Below, piece after piece: positions 4,561-7,907 of a stretch of 7,907 nucleotides of DNA. A model generated the notes under the pieces. That model had not been told where the DNA came from and did no database searches. It worked only from the letters and a program-made list of their open reading frames with translations. Origin of the DNA: JAHFLQ01 sp964432465. GTDB taxonomy: Bacteria; Patescibacteriota; Minisyncoccia; UBA6257; WO2-44-18. Positions within the stretch are counted from its first letter, which is position 1, and each line of letters begins with the position of its first letter. The position numbers and the translations under genes are program-made. The stretch covers positions 1 to 7,907 of the forward strand of contig CAYSNI010000011.1 in the NCBI GenBank assembly GCA_964432465.1, given 5' to 3'.

Positions 4561-7500
4561 TTATTTGATCAAGTTTTCCGCAACAGAAGTATCTGTGTTG
4601 CTCAAACCTGGGATCAAGAAACCGTTGAACCAATCATACGAGTAGATGCTCTGACCAGTATTGGTTGAGTTGCCAGACCAGATGAAATCATTATCCACCC
4701 AGCTGTCAGTCGCCCAAGCAGTCGTCGCAAACGAGTAGTTCTTGGTTGTCCAGTCATCCTGTTCGCTGATGTGAGTGGCACCAGTTGGTCCCGCGTCGGA
4801 GTAAGCTCCGGCAGAGAACGTAGCGTCACCTTGCATCTTAACAGCGATACTTGCAGTTGTAGTGGCATTTGCGATGTCACCAAGCAATTCAAAGTATCGA
4901 GTTTCGCCAGCAGGAATCACAACAGCTTCAGAAGTCGCACCGCTAGAAGCGGTTGGGTTGAAGTAAACCGGGAAGTCAACTTCCGGGCTACCATCAACTA
5001 CCAGACCGTCACCATCAGTAGAACCTTCTCCAGTGCTGATCGGCGCCGTGGTCATATCAGAAGTAGAAGAACCGAAGCCTTGGTCACCACCGTTTCCGGT
5101 CGCAACTCCAAAGCCAAACTGGTTCATCGTACCGTTGGTATTACCGCAAGAGGCCGTTGTAAATCCGCTATTGGAGTAGCAACGAACTACAAAGTTAGTG
5201 ACAGCCATGTCATTAACCCAAGTCGGAGCAGTAGCACCAGCAATACCTGGCAATTCAGTCACATTCGTAGAAGTAGTAGCAATGTTGAATGTGAACTTGT
5301 ACAAGCTAATACCGTTGCCACCAGCTGGAGCGCTCACGCTAAAGCGATAAAGCGTCTTTCCAGTCTGAGATTGGCTGAAGGAATTGCTCGAAATTGACAG
5401 CTTACTGACGGTCGGAATAGCTCTCGCAATTCTGCCACCGTTAGTGCTGGAGTCAGAACCACCCGAGCCAACCGAGACACCGGATGACATACCGACACCG
5501 GTAGCGCCACGCTGGCAAGTAGTAGCACCGCCGCTGCAGTTAGAAGAGTTGCTTGCGTCGTAGTTAACCAAAGCTACGTGACCTGGTTTGGCTGGGCCAG
5601 CAGTATAAATACCGGCGATATCAGCTTTAACCGTCAAGAGCTTCTGGCCATCCTTCGGAACAACAACTCCAGAAAGAGTAGCGGTAGCATAGTCGTTAGC
5701 GGAGAATGTCGCTTCGCCAACTTTTGTTAGACCATCCCAAACAGTTACTTTGACAAAGTCAGAAGGACTATTTGAAGAAAAAGTATCCGCGGAAGCCGTT
5801 GAAGTACCCATCTGTAAACCTAGAGTGTCAAGACGGACATCTTCATTGGTAGCATTAAACCGGAACACCGCCAGGGTATTTTCGGTTGATCCAGCCTGGT
5901 ACCATCGGGCCGCCGGGCTAGAAGAGTCGAGAGCAAAGGATACAGAACCACTAGTAGCGGCTGTGATAGTACGACCATCCTCAGTAGCGGTGATAGAATC
6001 TGATCCATCAACACTCTGACCGGAAGTCATACCAGTAGCCGTGATTGAAGCGTCCTGATCTGTAATACCCCACTGCCACTGATGTCCAGATCCAGCACCA
6101 GAAACAAGATTGCACTTGATAGACAAGGTCTTAATCGTGCCCTTCGGAATGATTAAGCTTGTATCAAAGCTGAAAGTCTTGTTAGAAACGCTGGTATCGG
6201 AGTTAGATGGGTTTACAACGTTACTACCAGTATTAAGGGCAGTAGCGCCATCCCATAGCGTGCAGTTGGTTAAGTCATCAGCAGAGTTGGAAGCACTAAA
6301 GGTGTTCCTCAACTGTAAAGCGTTAATTCTGATGTCTTCACCGGAACCGCTAGCATCCAATACGTAATCAGTGAACTTGTAGCCACTGGTACCAGCAACT
6401 ACTGTCTGCGCGGTTGAGCTAGCATTGCTTGTTTCCTGAGTTGCAGGAGCTAAGCTGAAAGTCAAAGCCGCAGCCTTAACTGTCATAGTGCTCATCGTAA
6501 CAGCTGAAGTAGGGCTCGGAGTAACAGTCACGCCAGAAGTTACACCACGAACAGTGGTCCAGTCAGAGCTTGGGGTGGTGGACGCAGCGACTGTGTCGTT
6601 GCTACCAACATCCGTTCCAACCTTACCTTTCAAGGTGTAGACTACACGGCCTGGCTTGAAGGTTACGGTATCGGTAAAGCGGATCGCGTTGTTCGCGCCA
6701 GCTACACCATCAACCGGACCAGCAACCACCACGCCGTCTTCACGTACCAACGTAATGTTGGTGATGTCGTTAGTATCAATGCTATCGGCTTCGCTGAGGT
6801 CATTTAAGACACTCAAGTCAAAGTTCATAGCGGCAACAGTCACATCTTCACCCTTAACATCTACGAGCAAGCCACCAAGGACTTGGTTCGGGAGGTTAAT
6901 GGCGACATTTTGTGATCCAACTGTGGTCGCATTTTGCGCATTGATAGTACCAGCACCGATATGAACCTGGTAAGCATCATAACGAGGCTCAGAAGAATAG
7001 AACAAACCGTCGTCAGACGATGATCCAGTTTCTGTAGCGGACGGAAGAATGCCATAACCGTAAGTTAAGCCAGTCGCTCTCAAATCAGAATAGCGGTACA
7101 AATCAAAGTCGACTGTGCGAGCAGATCCGCCAGCAACATCGCCTTTAATGTACATTTCTTTGCTAAGACCTTTTTCGATCTTAAGGCCATTTCCGAATTT
7201 AGCTACATAGTACTTACCATCAGAGCTAGGCACAGCATCATAGGTCGTACCATCAAGAATAACTTTCACATTAGACAAATCGCTAGTAGCAGCGGATCCG
7301 GACTGGTTCCAAGAAACGGATTCAACCAATACGTCTTCGTTAGTACCGGCGGTTAGTCTCAAACCGGAGAAAGTGTAGCCTGTGGTTCCAATTTCTTTAG
7401 TCAGGCCAGCACCTGGATCAAAAGCACCTCGGGCAATCGTCATACTGCCAATAGTAAGAGTGCTGTTAACCGTCATAATGCTGCCAGTCAAAGGAAATCC

Positions 7501-7907
7501 GGCATTTACTGCCGCACCAGAGGTTTCAACACCAACCAAGCTCAAGCTTACTAACTGACCGTTGTAATCGTTCTGATCGGAATCGGAATCACCAGCTAAG
7601 GTGATAGTCCTAGTCTGACCAGCTTTAACTACAAAGGATTCAGTAAGACGCAAGCGATGATCGGAGCCGAAAGTCTTGGAAGGACCAAGACGGAGACCGC
7701 CCTCATCCAAGGCGATAACGCCTGAGAAAGCAGAATCATTACCCTGACCAGTCCTTTCAACAGTCATAGCTTTTACATTTACATCGCCATCAGCCGATGC
7801 GGTAAGGCTTAATTTTGTGAACGGGCGGCCAGCAAACGATTCACCGAACAAACCAGCAGCCGGCTGATCAGCGGTCAATCGAACTGTCAAACCACTACCG
7901 GACGGAG
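4561..7907 (-). CDS. S-layer-like / adhesin-like modular surface protein, 3' part (5' end outside window)
   Basis: The frame is open from the right edge to TAA at 4563-4561. Five codons (PSGSG) precede a TTG at 7890, which reads as an internal Leu and is not a believable start; numbering here counts that Leu as residue 1. The 1,109 residues are rich in Thr, Ser, Gly, Asn and Asp and form about six degenerate beta-rich modules, at roughly 1-145, 146-312, 313-470, 471-645, 646-825 and 826-1040. Recurring signatures are (N/G)ED(V/I) at 185, 348, 518 and 683, a V-x-(V/L/W)-x-DG strand near each module's middle, and a 'KG...L-x-(I/V)-K-x-(D/N)' strand near its end. The six cysteines are all in the last 570 residues. 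The last 65 residues are Trp/Tyr-rich (W1047, W1059, W1064, W1071, W1087). Composition and repeats fit an exported S-layer or surface-fibre protein. Signal peptide and any cell-wall-binding domain would be upstream. It has its own terminator. Exact family name not recognised with certainty. Confidence 0.88.
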   Translation of the reverse strand, partial: PSGSGLTVRLTADQPAAGLFGESFAGRPFTKLSLTASADGDVNVKAMTVERTGQGNDSAFSGVIALDEGGLRLGPSKTFGSDHRLRLTESFVVKAGQTRTITLAGDSDSDQNDYNGQLVSLSLVGVETSGAAVNAGFPLTGSIMTVNSTLTIGSMTIARGAFDPGAGLTKEIGTTGYTFSGLRLTAGTNEDVLVESVSWNQSGSAATSDLSNVKVILDGTTYDAVPSSDGKYYVAKFGNGLKIEKGLSKEMYIKGDVAGGSARTVDFDLYRYSDLRATGLTYGYGILPSATETGSSSDDGLFYSSEPRYDAYQVHIGAGTINAQNATTVGSQNVAINLPNQVLGGLLVDVKGEDVTVAAMNFDLSVLNDLSEADSIDTNDITNITLVREDGVVVAGPVDGVAGANNAIRFTDTVTFKPGRVVYTLKGKVGTDVGSNDTVAASTTPSSDWTTVRGVTSGVTVTPSPTSAVTMSTMTVKAAALTFSLAPATQETSNASSTAQTVVAGTSGYKFTDYVLDASGSGEDIRINALQLRNTFSASNSADDLTNCTLWDGATALNTGSNVVNPSNSDTSVSNKTFSFDTSLIIPKGTIKTLSIKCNLVSGAGSGHQWQWGITDQDASITATGMTSGQSVDGSDSITATEDGRTITAATSGSVSFALDSSSPAARWYQAGSTENTLAVFRFNATNEDVRLDTLGLQMGTSTASADTFSSNSPSDFVKVTVWDGLTKVGEATFSANDYATATLSGVVVPKDGQKLLTVKADIAGIYTAGPAKPGHVALVNYDASNSSNCSGGATTCQRGATGVGMSSGVSVGSGGSDSSTNGGRIARAIPTVSKLSISSNSFSQSQTGKTLYRFSVSAPAGGNGISLYKFTFNIATTSTNVTELPGIAGATAPTWVNDMAVTNFVVRCYSNSGFTTASCGNTNGTMNQFGFGVATGNGGDQGFGSSTSDMTTAPISTGEGSTDGDGLVVDGSPEVDFPVYFNPTASSGATSEAVVIPAGETRYFELLGDIANATTTASIAVKMQGDATFSAGAYSDAGPTGATHISEQDDWTTKNYSFATTAWATDSWVDNDFIWSGNSTNTGQSIYSYDWFNGFLIPGLSNTDTSVAENLIK

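Noticed and set aside
4771..5397. Plus-strand 208-codon frame opposite the surface protein
   Set aside because: Ser/Arg-rich translation is the expected shadow of a Thr/Ser/Gly-rich gene on the other strand; no recognisable domain.
7888..7890. TTG as start codon of the surface protein
   Set aside because: The frame is open upstream to the window edge, reading PSGSG, and no signal peptide follows the TTG. It is an internal Leu of a longer gene.

Overview
All convincing genes lie on the minus strand, so they are described here from the right edge leftwards, in the order of transcription. The modular, Thr/Ser/Gly-rich secreted surface protein, the near absence of Shine-Dalgarno sequences and a particular intergenic repeat that reads as PVRN or FLTG when translated together suggest a Candidate Phyla Radiation bacterium (Patescibacteria, Parcubacteria-like). 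This assignment is an inference from resemblance, not from a marker gene.

Right half (7907-4561): the 3' part, about 1,115 codons, of a very large S-layer-like or adhesin-like surface protein. It is built from about six degenerate beta-rich modules and ends in a Trp/Tyr-rich tail. The start of the gene lies outside the window. It is followed by a hairpin (4557-4531) and then a strong intrinsic terminator (4529-4490), so it is probably the last gene of its own transcription unit.

Middle (4463-331): a membrane-anchored TPR protein, a single family 4 glycosyltransferase (GT4), and a 743-residue protein made of two complete GT4 glycosyltransferases fused head to tail. The two glycosyltransferase genes are 3 nt apart and surely co-transcribed. 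The set looks like part of a surface polysaccharide or glycoconjugate cluster. At the left edge (116-1) the first 38 codons of a further gene are visible, probably a SAM-dependent methyltransferase that continues the cluster.

Left end (339-116): the most unusual stretch. Between the double glycosyltransferase and the methyltransferase sits a 224-bp element with perfect 14-bp terminal inverted repeats. It encloses a second inverted-repeat unit (252-130, perfect 15-bp arms) that shares the same 11-bp core. Three nucleotides inside the outer end starts a 34-codon remnant of a GIY-YIG endonuclease gene, cut off after about 24 conserved residues where the inner repeat begins. The outer ends supply the stop codon of the upstream glycosyltransferase and the first base of the methyltransferase start codon. 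I propose a small palindromic mobile or mobilisable repeat linked to a GIY-YIG nuclease, now decayed. The repeats and the reading frames are seen directly; the mobility is a hypothesis.
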